A DNA stretch of 20,195 nucleotides from Monoraphidium neglectum (GCF_000611645.1 NW_014012877.1:1372-21566), one strand, 5' to 3'; shown: positions 10,801 through 20,195, numbered from the stretch's first letter. The notes: generated from the sequence alone by a model not told the origin. A program made the numbers and translations.

Positions 10801-13800
10801 CAGGGTACATGCCCAGGACCTGGGGTTGGGGATGGGTTGAGGGATCAAGGGGGTTTCAAAGGTACATGGACGTGGTGTTCATGTATCAGCAACTGGAATT
10901 GCTGCTAACTGCACAGCAAGTACAATATTCCAATCACCAGCAAAGCAATGCCTTCTTGCAGCCTGCAGCTCGAATGGTTCAGTCGGCGCCAACACGCACA
11001 AACACCCCTTCTCACGTTGAGCACGTCCCGGAAGTTGATGCCTACGGCCTTCACTGCCAGCAGCACCTCCCCAGGGCGCAGTGCTGACTCAGCGTTCACC
11101 GCCACAGGCACCAGGTTGCCCAGGGCGCCGCGCGGCCGCGGCACCAGCTGGTGCGGAGGGGGCGCCGCCCCCGCCTCGGCGCGCAGCATGCGCGGCGCGT
11201 ACGCCGTATCGCCTGCGTCGGCGGCGCCATAGCCGTCAAACTGCCGCAGTTGCTGGGGCCCGGCTAGGAGACGGAACCCCGAAGCAGGGCTGTGGAGGGC
11301 CAGGCCAAGAGGGTCAGCGTGGTTGGCAGTGACGGCCAAGCCCGCTGCCTCTTGTGCGGCCGTCCGCAGCATGCCCCAAACCGCCTGCTCTCGCAGCCCA
11401 ATCACGGCCGCGTGCGCGGGCCCTGGCGGCGCGCCGGCGGGGCCAACTGCGCGCGTGCGCAGCTGCACGCCGGCTGGCGGCGTGTTGCTACTGGCGGCGC
11501 CAGCCGCCACAAGCCCTTGCAGCAGCTGGAGGGCATCTGCGGCCGAGGCGGCGGCGCCACGCGCGCCCGCCGCCGCAGGGACCACTGCCGTCTTGGCCGC
11601 CGTCGCCAGCGCGGCAGCAGCATCCACATCATCATGCCTTGCAGGGGCATCGGCCACCCAACTGATCTGGTACAAGATCTCTTCATTTTCCGCAAGGTCC
11701 TCAGCCGAGGCGGCGGCGCGGGGCCCCTTGGGGGCGGCCGTGCCGGCTGCGGCGCCGCCGAGCAGCGCCTGCGCTGAGACCGCCCTAGACTCCAGCCCTT
11801 CGACGCTGCACAGCAGGCGGCCGCCCAGGGACAGCCGCAGGTCTCTCACCAACGCCGCCGCACCGCCGCTGGCAGCGCGCATGCTCCGCGCCACGCCGGC
11901 AGGCGCGCTCGCAACCGCAGTCGCGCCGTCCGCATCCCACGCCCGCGGCGGGCGGGCGCTGCCGGCGGGCGCGAGGGCGAAGAGCTCGAGACTGGCAGGT
12001 ACAAAGGTCCGCGAGCTGCCGGCTGCCGCCTCCGCCTCTGACGCGGCGCCGCGCACTGCGGCGCCGAGCTGCAGCGCGCTGTCGAGCGCCGCCGGGTGCA
12101 CGTGCCATGCGCCATGGTCCGCCACCGCCGGCCGCCCGAGCCGCGCCGCGGCGGCGCCGGCGCCGGCTTTGGCGGCGCGCAGCAGCCGGAACGCGGGGCC
12201 GTAGCGCAGGCCAACCGCTGCCAGGTCAGCGTACAGGCGCCGCGTGTCCAGCGGCTCCAGGCCGCGCGCCGCCGCGCGGTCAAACTCGCTGTCCACGGCG
12301 TTTGACCACGCCTCCCCGTCGCCATCGTCGCTGCCGCGTGCCGACAGGCGAACGAAGCTGCCCCGTGCGTGCTCCGCAACGCCACCGCCTGCCGCAGCAG
12401 CGCCGCGGCTGCAGACGCTCACGGCTCCTGTCGCTGGGTGGACATGCACCCGCAGCTCCGCGCCCCCCAGCTCCCCCCCCGCCGGCAGCACCAGCGGCGC
12501 TGAGATCACAACCTTGGACAGGCCTACGAGGTTGCCACCGTCGTCGGCCCCTGAGCTAAGCAGGCAGCAGCCCGCCGCGAGCGCCGCCTCCAGCAGCGCG
12601 GCGCCCGGCGCCACCGCCCTGGACCCCACGACGTGATCTGACAAAAATGAGAGCAGCGGGTGCGCCAGGCGCGCCACGAAGCTGCAGCGGCCGGCGGCTG
12701 CGGCGTCCTGAGGGGACGCCGATTGCAGCAGCGCATGCGCGGGCGGCAGCACATACGCGTACCGTCTGCGCCACGGCTGCGCAAGCTGCGCCGCCGCTCC
12801 GGCGCCGGCCGCGGCGGCCGCGGCCGCGGGCCGATCGACACGCAGCAATATGTGAGCGTTGCTGCCCTGGAAAGCAAAGCTGCTGACTCCACCGATGACG
12901 CTCCCCTCGCCGCCGTGGCCCGGCGCCCCGCGCGCCTGCCGGGGCATGCTGAGCGCGGCAAAGGCCCCGGGCGCCAGGGAGGACGCCAGGTGCGGGTTCA
13001 ACGCCCGCAGGTGCAGCACCGGCTGCGCCGCACGCCCAGCTAACCCGCGCAGCAGGTGCAGGACGCCCGTCAGGCCGGCCGCCGGCTCGGTGTGGCCGAC
13101 GCCGCTCTTGTCCGACGCCAGCGTGAGCGGCGGCGGGGCGTCGGCTGCGTCGGCACCGCCGGCAGGTGTGCGGGCGCCGCGGCCGTTGGACAGGGCTGTG
13201 GCGGCTGCCCCGACCTCAATGGGGTCACCCAGGCTGGTGCCTGTGCCATGGAGCTGCAGCAGGTCGACCTGCAGAAGGGGGACAAGGGAGGGGTATTTTA
13301 ACAATGGTAACGGGTTGGATTGCAGGGCATACGCATGTATGAGAGCCCTGACAAATAGACCTGGGTGAAGAAAAAAAACCACTGAGAGCCTACTTGTGGA
13401 TGGCTGCAGTCGAATAGGATCAATGAAGCTGGAGATACGTGAGACGACTCATCAGAATGGCGGAGGATTGAGTGCTGGAGCGCATGACACACCAAAACCT
13501 ACCTCTGTTGGCATCAGCCCTGCCGCCGCCAGGGCCTGCCGGATCACCTCCTGCTGCGCCGGCCCGTTGGGCGCCGTGAGGCCGCTGCTGCGGCCGTCCT
13601 GGTTGACGGCGCTGCCAGCCAGCACGGCGAGGGCCCAGCTTGGTGCCGCGCCGCCCGGCACGGCGGCATCCGTGCCACCTGGCAGGTGGTGCAGCAGCAG
13701 GGCCGCCAGGCTCTCGCCGCGCACGTAGCCGTCTGCCGCTGCGTCGAGTGTCTTGCAGCGGCCATCAGGCGCCAGCATGCCTGGGCGGTGCATTTGGATA

Positions 13801-16800
13801 TTTAATGTATGTATGGGTGGTCCATTCAGAGCTCATGAGTGCTGTGCCATCCGCACGGCACAGCTAAGTGCGCATGCTGTCACAGTGTGTTTCGCATGGA
13901 TGCCAACGCCAATGAACGCACATGCATCATAGCTTATGCGCTCAGACCCTGCAAAAGCAGCCCTAGCACATGACCCCATCAAATAGTAACGATCCCACCA
14001 TACCCCTCACACTCACCCGCCCGAGTGAACATTGCAGACAGGCTGGGGGTGAGTATGAGTTTCACGCCCGCCACCAGCGCCGACACGCAGCCGCCCTCGC
14101 CCATGCTGAGGGCAGCAAAGTGGGTGGCCACCAGGCTGCTGCTGCAAGCGGTGTCGACAGCCGCGCAGGGGCCGCGCATGCCAAAGGTGTAGGACAGGCG
14201 GCCGGCAGCCACGCTGATGGCGGAACCTGGAGGCGCGAGAGAACAAGGGTTCAGGGTACTGTTGATGTCGCAGCCACCAGCCGCCGAGGTGCTGCCTTAT
14301 TGGTGTGTTCACGGGGCATTGTGGCAGTCATACCATCAACCTGGCCTGCTGGCTGCAAAGGGACCTGCGGTCAAACCCTGGTCAAACTCTGGTCAAACCC
14401 GGTCAAAACACCCTCGCTGAGCAAGCGTTGACCATCGTCCCCGCGCACCTGTCGCTGAGTAGACCCCGATTGGTGTTGCGGCCTTTTTCAAGTCTGAGTA
14501 ATCAGGGGTACTGATGCCTGGGGGCGGGGACACATGCATTTGGGGTAGGATGCAGGGGGGTAAGATATTGCATCCAATGGTCAACGGCCACTACACAGCT
14601 AGGTGCTAGGTACATTGATTGCACAGGGAGACAAATAGCCGCCCCACTGCCCAAATGCCCAGTGGCCAAGGACTGGCATGCGTGCAGAGAATTCGTAGTT
14701 GAATACGCGCTGACTCACCCACAAACACGCCGACATGCGCAAGCCAGCCGCCGCCGGCTGCGCCGCCCACAGCATCCTTGGCCGCCTCCGGCGCCGCGGC
14801 CAGCAGCTGCGCCCCAGCTTCCAGCAGCAGGCGCTGCTGGGGGTCCACCATCACAGCCTCTTTGTCAGACAGCCCAAACGGCGCGCAATCAAAGTCCTGG
14901 GGTTCAGCGGGTGTAAGGGCACGGCGGTGGGTGCAGACGGGTGAGAAATTCACGACAGGGGTCACCGCTGTGTCGTTCGGACAGCTTTGGAAGGTGAGGT
15001 GCTCATGAAATCCCTCTGGCGCCCCAGCCCCGCGGCCGGGCTGCAGCGCAAGCGTCGGGATCCTCGAGAGGGCAACCCAACCGGCAGGTGCGCGCAGCAC
15101 TTGCGACCACACCTGTGCGCCGTCGATGAAAGCGCCGAAGCGCGCCGGCCGCTCCTGCGTCAGGGACATCTCCACGTCCCACCGCTCCAGCGGCGTTGCC
15201 GCAGTGGCATCCCCCAGCGCGCCCGGCTGCCGCCCGCCAGCACCGGCGCCGCCGCAGCCATCGCCGCAGCCCGCCGCGCCACGCGGCGCACGGGCCGCGG
15301 CTGCAGAAACAGCAATCATGCCGCGGCCTTGGAGAGCGGCCGCGCGCGGCTGCAGACCCGCGCCAGTAGCTGCCGGCGAGGAAGCTGCCGCCTCGCTGGC
15401 CGCCTGCCCTGCTTCCGCAGCCACCATGCCGTCCAGAGCCTCCACCAGCGCGGCCTGGCTGGGGTAGTCAAACACCAGCGTGGCCGGCAGCCGCAGCCCC
15501 AGCCGCGCCTCGAGGGAGCTGCGCAGCTCGACGGCGCCGAGCGAGTCGAGGCCGGCCGCCATCAGCGGCGCGTCGGGCGCCACGGCGGCGCCGAGCACGT
15601 CGGAGACGACCCCCTCGACCTGCTTCCTCACGAGCTCACGCCGCTGGCCCGCCGCCATCGAAGCCAAGCGCCCGGCTGCGCCGGCGCTGGCTGCGCCGGC
15701 CGTGGCGGCGGCTGCCGAGGCGGGGGCGTCGGGGCCAGGGGCGCTGGGGGCGTGCTCCAGGAGCAGCTGGGGCGTGTGGGCGCGGCCGGCCAGCAGGCGG
15801 CGCCAGTTGAAGGGGGACGCGGCCAGGACGGGCGGCGCCCTGAAGCCGAGCCTTCAGGAGTCAGGGGCAGTGTGTGTGTGTGTGGGGGGGGGTTGAGGGG
15901 TGGAAGGGGTGGGCGGGCGTACAATGCTGCCAGCCGCTGCTGACATGGCAGTCACCCTGTGCCTGCTGCCATTCCCCTCTCGCCCCCAACGACACACGCA
16001 GGCCGCCACCTCAGCACCCCAGCTGCAGGCGGCTTTCCAGAAGACAAACCAGCTGCTGAAGTGACGCCGCGGTCACAGTTCGAGCCCAAATGATGTTTTC
16101 CCGCCTCGGCACTTCAACACCACAGCGGATCCCTCCACCTCTGCCTCACCTGGCGCCCAGCTGTGCAGACATGGCACCCTCCAGCACGGCCAGTCCCTCC
16201 TTGGCGCTGAGCGCCCCAATGCCCATCGCCTCCACCTTTGCCGCCGTCGCCGCCGCCATCCCCGCGCCCGCCCAGGCGCCGAACTGGACGCTCCTGACCG
16301 GCAGCCCCGCGCCGCCCATCGCCGCCGCCGCCGCGTCGAGTGCGGCGTTGGCCGCGGCGTAGTTGGCCTGGCCGGCGCTGCCCAGCAGGGATGCAACCGA
16401 GCTGAACAGCACGACCTGCGTGACAGGCGCGGCGGCCAGCAGCGAGCGGCGCAGGGGGCCGAGCGCGCCGGCCTTGGGCGCCGCGGCGCGGCGCACGCCA
16501 GGGAGTGTCTGATTGGCTAGCGAAGCGTCTGCCAGCACGCCGCCCGCGTGCATTACCCCCGCCAACGGCGGCGCGCCGCGCGCTGCGAGCGTGGCGGGCA
16601 GGGCCGCCACGTCTGCTGCGGACGCGGCGTCGCAGGCAGTGATGGTGACGGCTGCTGCAAACAGGGGACTGCTGGGATCCAATAGTGGCAGCGGGGCGCC
16701 ACCGTCGCCTCCTGCTGCTAGGCAGCCGGCGCGGCTGGTGAGCAAGAGGTGGCGCGCCGCGCCGGCCCCCGCCAGCCACGCGGCCACGAGGCCGCCCAAG

Positions 16801-19800
16801 GCACCGGTGCCGCCGGTGACCAGCACGCTTCCCGCGCCGCCGGCCGCGAGGGCGTCGGCGGCGCCGGTGGTGGCTGGGACGCCGGGGCCGGCGGTGCGGG
16901 TGCTGACGACCACCTTGCCAACGTGGCGGGCCTGCAAGTTTTTGTGCCATGGCGGGAGCCATTGAGGGCGCGCGTATGAAAGGGGGAGTCACAATGGAGG
17001 GTTAGCCGCCGTACTGTCTGTGCAAGAGGCCAGCTATCGAATTTTGAGCTGGCAAGCAATCCAGTTTCTAACAAGGATTGCAGCAGCATGCCCGACTCGC
17101 AATCCCAGCACACCTGGAGCGCTGACCGCCCGGTCAAACTTCTGCAGACATCCGTGGCCGTCTTGCCGGCTTTGGAGCGTTCCTTAACTACGTTCAACAA
17201 TGAAAATCCCCACACTTACATAAGACCACACCCATATTGCAACACAAAACCCACCTGGCTCATCTGCCGCAACGCGGCTTGTGCGGCTGCCATGCCATGC
17301 ACCACGCCCCGCAGCGGCGCCATGCGGCCGGCCGCCAGGTCAGCGGACAGCTGGCGCAGCAGCTTCTGAAGCACGGTTTCGGGCAGGAAGTCCACCGCCA
17401 GCAGGCTGTACGCCACGTCGGGACGCTGAGCGGCCACCGCTGCACCAGTCCACACGTCGCGCTTGCCGATCTCCACCAGCCGCCCGCCAATCCGCAGCAG
17501 CGCCAGCGCGCCGCCCACCATGCCGGGTGACGTCAGCGAGTTGAGCACCACGTCCGCGCCGCCGGCTGCCACTGCCAGGTCACACGTAAAGCCCGTGTCA
17601 CGGCTGCCGACGACAGCGCGCGCGCCGAGCGACCGCGCGAGCGCCCGCTTGGCGGGGCCGCCTGCGGTCCCCAGGGCGCGCGCCCCTGCGGCGACGGCCG
17701 CCTGCAGCGCGGCGAGCCCCACGCCGCCAGCCACCCCATGGACCAGCAGCGACTCGCCGGCCCGCAGGCCTGCCAGCTGGCGGAGCGCGGCGTTCACGGT
17801 TGTCAGCACCGTGGGCGCCGCGGCCGCCGCCTCAAATCCGAGGTTTGGCGGCATCGGCGCCATCGCCAGCGGCGAGCACAGCGCGTGGGATGCGAGGGCG
17901 CCTGTGGTGAGGCCGAAGACGGCGGCGCCGGCATCAGGGCCGGAGGCAACGACACCAGCAAAGTCGGAGCCTGGGAGGCCTGGGTCGCCGGGGTACATGC
18001 CCAAGACCTGGGTTCGGGGTTTTGTGCAGGTGGTGAAGGGGGTTGCAGGCGTGGTGATCAGAGCGTCTGTGTGATTGGGATTTGGCCGCTGTGAGGATAT
18101 GGGGACTCATACATGCTGTTGGCAACCTGGGCTGCTGATGCTGCATCAGGTCAAATCAAACCAACATGGTGGCAGCTTGTAGGCAGGCACGTCCTTGCCT
18201 GCCTTGACCCCTCCTGCCTCTTCCCGCCACTCACGTTGAGCACGTCCCGGAAGTTGATGCCAACAGCCTTCACCGCCACAACCGCCTGCCCAGGCCGCGG
18301 CACCACATCGGCGGCCACGGGCACCAGCGACTCGAGCGCGCCCCTCGGCCGCGGCTGCAGCTGGTACGGCCCCCGCGCGCGCGCCGCGGCTGACGGCAGC
18401 AGCCGGGGCACGAGCCCGACCGCTCCGCTGCGGCGGGCGCCGAAAGCGTCCCGGTGGAGGGACGCCTTAAGCGGCGCGGCCGCCGCCGTTGCAGACAGCG
18501 CGGCCGGGTGCGGCAGCCAGTGCTCAGGGGCTGCTGCCAGAGGATCTGACTCCGCAACTTCCATGTGTGAATCTGGGATCTCCAAGGCCAGGGTCCTGAG
18601 GATTGCACCAGCTCCCGCCGCGGCCGCCGTCGGCCGCCCGTTGAGGCGCAGCGCGGCGGCGCGCGGGGGCGCGCCGCCTGCCCCGGGCAACAAGGCGCCC
18701 TTTGCCGCCACAAGCGCGGCTGCTATGGCCTTGGGTGCTGGCACGCCGCCTGGCAGCCACACGCGCGTTGCTGCGGCCGCGGCGTCCTTGTCGCACTCCT
18801 CTTCCGCCACGGGGGCCTCCGCCAGCCACTCGACCTCATAGATCAGATCGGACTGCTCAGAGGCAGCAATCTCGGACGCCACCGCGGCCGTCCCAGCCGC
18901 CCTCACCGCGGGCGCCCGCAGGCTCATGGGCTTGGCGCGGAGCCCCTGGATCCAGCAGATTGCGCCGTCCCCCCTGCCAGAAAGCAGCCGGAAGTCGCTG
19001 ACCGCCTCGCCCGCGCCGGCGCCCCCGTGCGCGCGCGGTGCGGCCAGCGCCGCCGACGGGCGCTCTGCGCCGCTGCCGGCGCTGGGGCCGTCAGGGCCAC
19101 TCAAGACTGCCGCATCGACGGCCGCGGGGACGTAGCTGGCGCTGCTGCCCAGGCGGTCCAATATGAACACCTGACCCAGCTGAAGGAAGCTGTCCAGCTC
19201 TCCCAGGTCGGCCCCAGCGTCCTCGCTCTTGCTTGCTGCCCCCTGCACCCACCCAAGTGCAGGCCCGGCTGCGGCCGGCGGCGGCGCCAGAGGCGGGCGC
19301 GCACTGGCCAGCAGCCGAGCGGCCCGCGCGGCGAGGGCGCCCGCGCGGTCAAGCGGGCGGGCTGGAGGCGCCGCCACGAGACGCACGCTGCCGACGACGT
19401 GGGTGGTCGGCCTGCTGCTAGCGGCGGATGCGTCATCAGAAGGCGCAGATCTGATCAGCAAGCCGCCATCCGCGGGGCTGAGCTCGCAGATGAGCTGCGG
19501 AGTGTGCGAGGCGGCGCCGCGGTGCGGCAGCAGCAGAGGCGCCTGGATTGTCAGGCCGGACAGCGCGGTCTCAAAGCTGCCGCTGCCCCCGCCGCCGAGT
19601 GCGAGATGCGCCGCTGTGGCTGCCATCTCCTGCAATGCGTTGTTGGGGTTGGAGGGAGGGCGTGCGGCTTGAAGATACTGAATAACAGCTTTGCAAAAGG
19701 AGATATTTGCAGATTCCGGAAGTCCCACAGGGGAGTTGCAGACACAAGCAGTTGCAAGGATAGACAGCGCCGCCGACTGCCCCCTGCGCAGACGAGCCCG

Positions 19801-20172
19801 CATTGAAGCACTGGGCCCACGCGATTATAACCGACGTGGGTGCCTTAGCAGCGTGCGCAGCAAATAAATGCATGAAGTGGCTTGAAAGCCTGGAAGCCTC
19901 ACCAGGTATCCTGCCCCTGGGAAGACAGCACTGCCAGCCACGACATGGTCCCACACATAGGACAGCTGTTGGGCTGCCAGGTCAGCAGCAAAGACGACGG
20001 CAGGCTCGGACCCCCCAAGGGCGGCCAGGGCTGCCGCGCGGCGTGCCAGCAGGTGGGCCGGCGGCGCCGCCCAGTGGCGGGCGCGGCGCCAAGGCATGGC
20101 CGGCGCGCCGCCGCAGGCGGAGGCGGCGCCGGCGGCCAGCGGGGTGGAGGTGATGACGTGGGCATTGGTGCC
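7688..20172 (-). CDS. Modular type I polyketide synthase, AT-less, 3' part (5' end outside window)
   Basis: This is a giant multidomain enzyme that extends and reduces an acyl chain tethered to its carrier domains. Exons in transcription order are 20172-19903, 19629-18235, 18007-17255, 16931-16150, 15839-15113, 14896-14719, 14517-14449, 14226-14017, 13780-13503, 13268-11016, 10819-9608, 9421-8737 and 8525-7921. A tentative 12-nt last exon, 7699-7688, encodes three residues and TGA. The first 13 exons total 9417 nt, exactly 3139 codons, with every phase matching at GT-AG introns. Domain order is KS end, DH, structural KR half, ER, KR, ACP; KS, DH, structural KR half, ER, KR, ACP; partial KS. 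No acyltransferase, methyltransferase, thioesterase or reductase release domain was seen. AT-less modules loaded in trans are known for algal type I PKSs. The product is unknown. Some chlamydomonad PKSs are linked to zygospore wall maturation, but nothing here proves that role. Confidence 0.93.
7730..7893. repeat. Long CA/TG microsatellite at the broken 3' end of the PKS
   Basis: An uninterrupted CA run of about 85 nt (7809-7893) follows an imperfect CA/CG-rich tract from about 7730. It lies within the proposed last PKS intron (7920-7700), directly downstream of the truncated KS-C exon. Confidence 0.92.
7921..8445 (-). other. Third ketosynthase (KS-C), N-terminal half only
   Basis: [73 protein letters not shown] and [10 protein letters not shown] are well-conserved KS N-terminal motifs. 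The exon ends at a GTGAGG donor just before the point where [11 protein letters not shown] and the DTACSS active-site Cys should follow. No such exon was found in the remaining 7.9 kb on this strand. Confidence 0.85.
8737..8945 (-). other. Module B acyl carrier protein (ACP)
   Basis: [20 protein letters not shown] carries the phosphopantetheine Ser (codon 8839-8837) and is followed by [17 protein letters not shown]. The exon ends right at the ACP end, with a GTACGT donor. Confidence 0.92.
9110..9945 (-). other. Module B ketoreductase (KR) catalytic domain
   Basis: The NADPH motif [12 protein letters not shown], the Lys in [10 protein letters not shown], the Ser in [10 protein letters not shown] and the Tyr in [14 protein letters not shown] are all present. 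An intron at 9607-9422 falls between GVRK and VFGPK, a position uninterrupted in module A. The stereochemistry loop reads HGGGVLADA. Confidence 0.87.
10060..11160 (-). other. Module B enoylreductase (ER) domain
   Basis: Seen are [16 protein letters not shown], intron 11015-10820, [46 protein letters not shown] and [15 protein letters not shown]. The nucleotide-binding motif has Pro where module A has His-Gly. The intron found before ARHVGKVVV in module A is absent here. Confidence 0.87.
10181..10363 (-). repeat. ER-B copy of a strongly conserved intragenic duplicate (partner 17381-17563)
   Basis: This segment of ER-B aligns without gaps to 17381-17563 of ER-A, a constant offset of 7200 nt. 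By hand count about 14 of 183 positions differ. It encodes [16 protein letters not shown] to SLLAVDFMP. Identity collapses immediately after 10363. Confidence 0.8.
11200..11700 (-). other. Module B structural KR subdomain (between DH and ER)
   Basis: [16 protein letters not shown] matches the start of the structural KR half and corresponds to the [13 protein letters not shown] segment of module A. The rest is Ala-rich with approximate boundaries. Confidence 0.6.
11770..12680 (-). other. Module B dehydratase (DH) domain with altered His motif
   Basis: The catalytic His is present in [22 protein letters not shown] (His codon 12635-12633). The usual Gly at His+4 is Ser, with a Gly at +3 instead. 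The second motif [11 protein letters not shown] is canonical, with Asp and Gln present. The domain directly follows KS-B through an Ala-rich linker, so again there is no acyltransferase. Activity is plausible but less certain than for DH-A. Confidence 0.82.
14369..14410. repeat. Four-copy degenerate tandem repeat, unit about 10-11 nt
   Basis: The plus strand shows four successive copies beginning GGTCAAA (at 14369, 14380, 14391 and 14401). They lie within the intron between the 69-nt exon and the active-site exon of KS-B. Read on the sense strand the shared core is TTTGACC. Confidence 0.8.
14449..14517 (-). other. 69-nt exon of KS-B
   Basis: This short exon lies between a CCCCCAG acceptor and a GTGCGC donor. 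It supplies [18 protein letters not shown] followed by VYSATG, which fills exactly the segment expected between HVGVFVG and [15 protein letters not shown] in a KS fold. Both splice phases match (phase 1 in, phase 1 out). Its third codon positions are noticeably less GC-rich than in adjacent exons. Confidence 0.8.
15420..15640 (-). other. Module A acyl carrier protein (ACP)
   Basis: The motif [18 protein letters not shown] carries the phosphopantetheine attachment Ser (codon 15544-15542). It is followed by [19 protein letters not shown], typical of PKS carrier domains. It sits between KR-A and KS-B as expected. Confidence 0.92.
16150..16840 (-). other. Module A ketoreductase (KR) catalytic domain
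   Basis: KR reduces the beta-keto group with NADPH. The nucleotide-binding motif [12 protein letters not shown], the Lys in [10 protein letters not shown], the Ser in [10 protein letters not shown] and the Tyr in [14 protein letters not shown] are all present. The stereochemistry loop reads HAGGVLADA; the Asp corresponding to the key one of the LDD motif is kept, which hints at a B-type KR. Confidence 0.88.
16902..18370 (-). other. Module A enoylreductase (ER) domain
   Basis: ER reduces the enoyl double bond with NADPH. Seen are [13 protein letters not shown], intron 18234-18008, then [10 protein letters not shown], the nucleotide-binding [30 protein letters not shown] and [13 protein letters not shown]. 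The domain ends with ARHVGKVVV after intron 17254-16932. All expected ER hallmarks are present, so it is probably active. Confidence 0.88.
17381..17563 (-). repeat. ER-A copy of a strongly conserved intragenic duplicate (partner 10181-10363)
   Basis: This is the partner of the ER-B segment and encodes [16 protein letters not shown] to SLLAVDFLP. Synonymous positions are largely identical too, unlike most of the rest of the two modules. Confidence 0.8.
18400..18850 (-). other. Module A structural KR subdomain (between DH and ER)
   Basis: [13 protein letters not shown] is typical of the start of the non-catalytic N-terminal half of a ketoreductase, which in fully reducing modules precedes the inserted ER. 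The remainder is Ala-rich and weakly conserved, so the boundaries are approximate. Confidence 0.6.
18920..20010 (-). other. Module A dehydratase (DH) domain
   Basis: DH removes water from the beta-hydroxyacyl intermediate. The catalytic His lies in [17 protein letters not shown] (His codon 19947-19945), a perfect HxxxGxxxxP motif. A 273-nt intron (19902-19630) interrupts it, and coding resumes with [11 protein letters not shown]. The second catalytic motif is probably LDSFLQLG, with the Asp of DxxxQ present but without the usual preceding HPA. It follows the KS end after only a short linker, leaving no room for an acyltransferase. Confidence 0.82.
20110..20172 (-). other. Module A ketosynthase, extreme C-terminus
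   Basis: The exon opens with GTNAHVIT, the conserved end of a KS domain (compare GSNAHILL in module B). The rest of this KS, including its catalytic residues, lies upstream of the window. An acceptor CTTCTCAG at 20180-20173 precedes it; module B has no intron at this point. Confidence 0.8.
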
Positions 20173-20195
20173 CTGAGAAGGATGGAGCCGGTGGG

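Larger units (their letters stand above)
12830..15330 (-). other. Module B ketosynthase (KS), complete, six exons
   Basis: KS performs the decarboxylative condensation. Its catalytic Cys is in [10 protein letters not shown] (codon 14146-14144), the first His in [10 protein letters not shown] (13250-13248) and the second His in VGHTEPAAG (13094-13092), so the triad is complete. Introns fall at 15112-14897, 14718-14518, 14448-14227, 14016-13781 and 13502-13269. The N-terminal part is divergent and Ala/Gly-rich ([14 protein letters not shown]), and the stretch between RWDVE and RFGAF is shorter than in KS-C. The domain ends GSNAHILL. Confidence 0.9.

Noticed and set aside
11323..12204. Long plus-strand open frame of 293 codons opposite the PKS
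   Set aside because: It is antisense to the DH-B and structural KR coding region. Its composition is Ala/Arg/Ser-rich with no domain motif, as expected from the very GC-rich complement.
14987..15943. Plus-strand open frame of 318 codons
   Set aside because: It lies opposite ACP-A, KS-B and an intron and shows no recognisable motif. It is a shadow of the minus-strand gene.

Overview
The window looks like nuclear DNA of a GC-rich green alga (Chlorophyta, most likely a chlorophycean related to the chlamydomonads). The evidence is very GC-rich coding sequence, many short GT-AG introns of about 190-360 nt with GTGAG-type donors, TG/CA microsatellites inside introns, and TGTAA-type polyadenylation motifs after two genes. 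The species cannot be named from sequence alone. All gene models below were spliced by hand from reading frame, phase and family conservation. There is no transcript evidence. No tRNA, rRNA, CRISPR array, prophage, operon or intact transposon was recognised.

Three protein-coding genes are supported. (1) Plus strand, 1-4423, 5' end outside the window: a MscS-like mechanosensitive ion channel of the eukaryotic MSL type. It has a Gln-rich insert and a canonical EF-hand before the pore. (2) Minus strand, 6782-5043, complete: a 148-residue single-C2-domain protein in six exons with an acidic tail. It converges on gene 1. (3) Minus strand, from beyond the right edge to about 7688: the 3' part of a very large modular type I polyketide synthase (PKS). 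It filling the right 60% of the window, with at least 13 phase-consistent exons encoding 3139 residues.

The PKS reads, in transcription order: end of a KS, then DH, a structural KR half, ER, KR and ACP (module A); KS, DH, structural KR half, ER, KR and ACP (module B); then only the N-terminal half of a third KS (KS-C). Neither KS-DH junction holds an acyltransferase domain, so extender units would have to be loaded by a separate acyltransferase. Both modules carry a full reducing set, so the expected product segment is a largely saturated chain, unless the altered DH motif in module B matters.

The most notable feature is that KS-C stops just before its active-site cysteine exon, beside a long CA microsatellite. 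A stop codon and TGTAA motif follow, and no release domain is visible. This is either a genuine truncation or degenerate end of the assembly line, or a misassembly at the repeat. Other points of interest are a stretch of about 183 bp at roughly 92% nucleotide identity between the two ER domains, a shared intron position in both ERs, a 69-nt exon, and a 216-nt intron that is open in frame and would mislead gene predictors.
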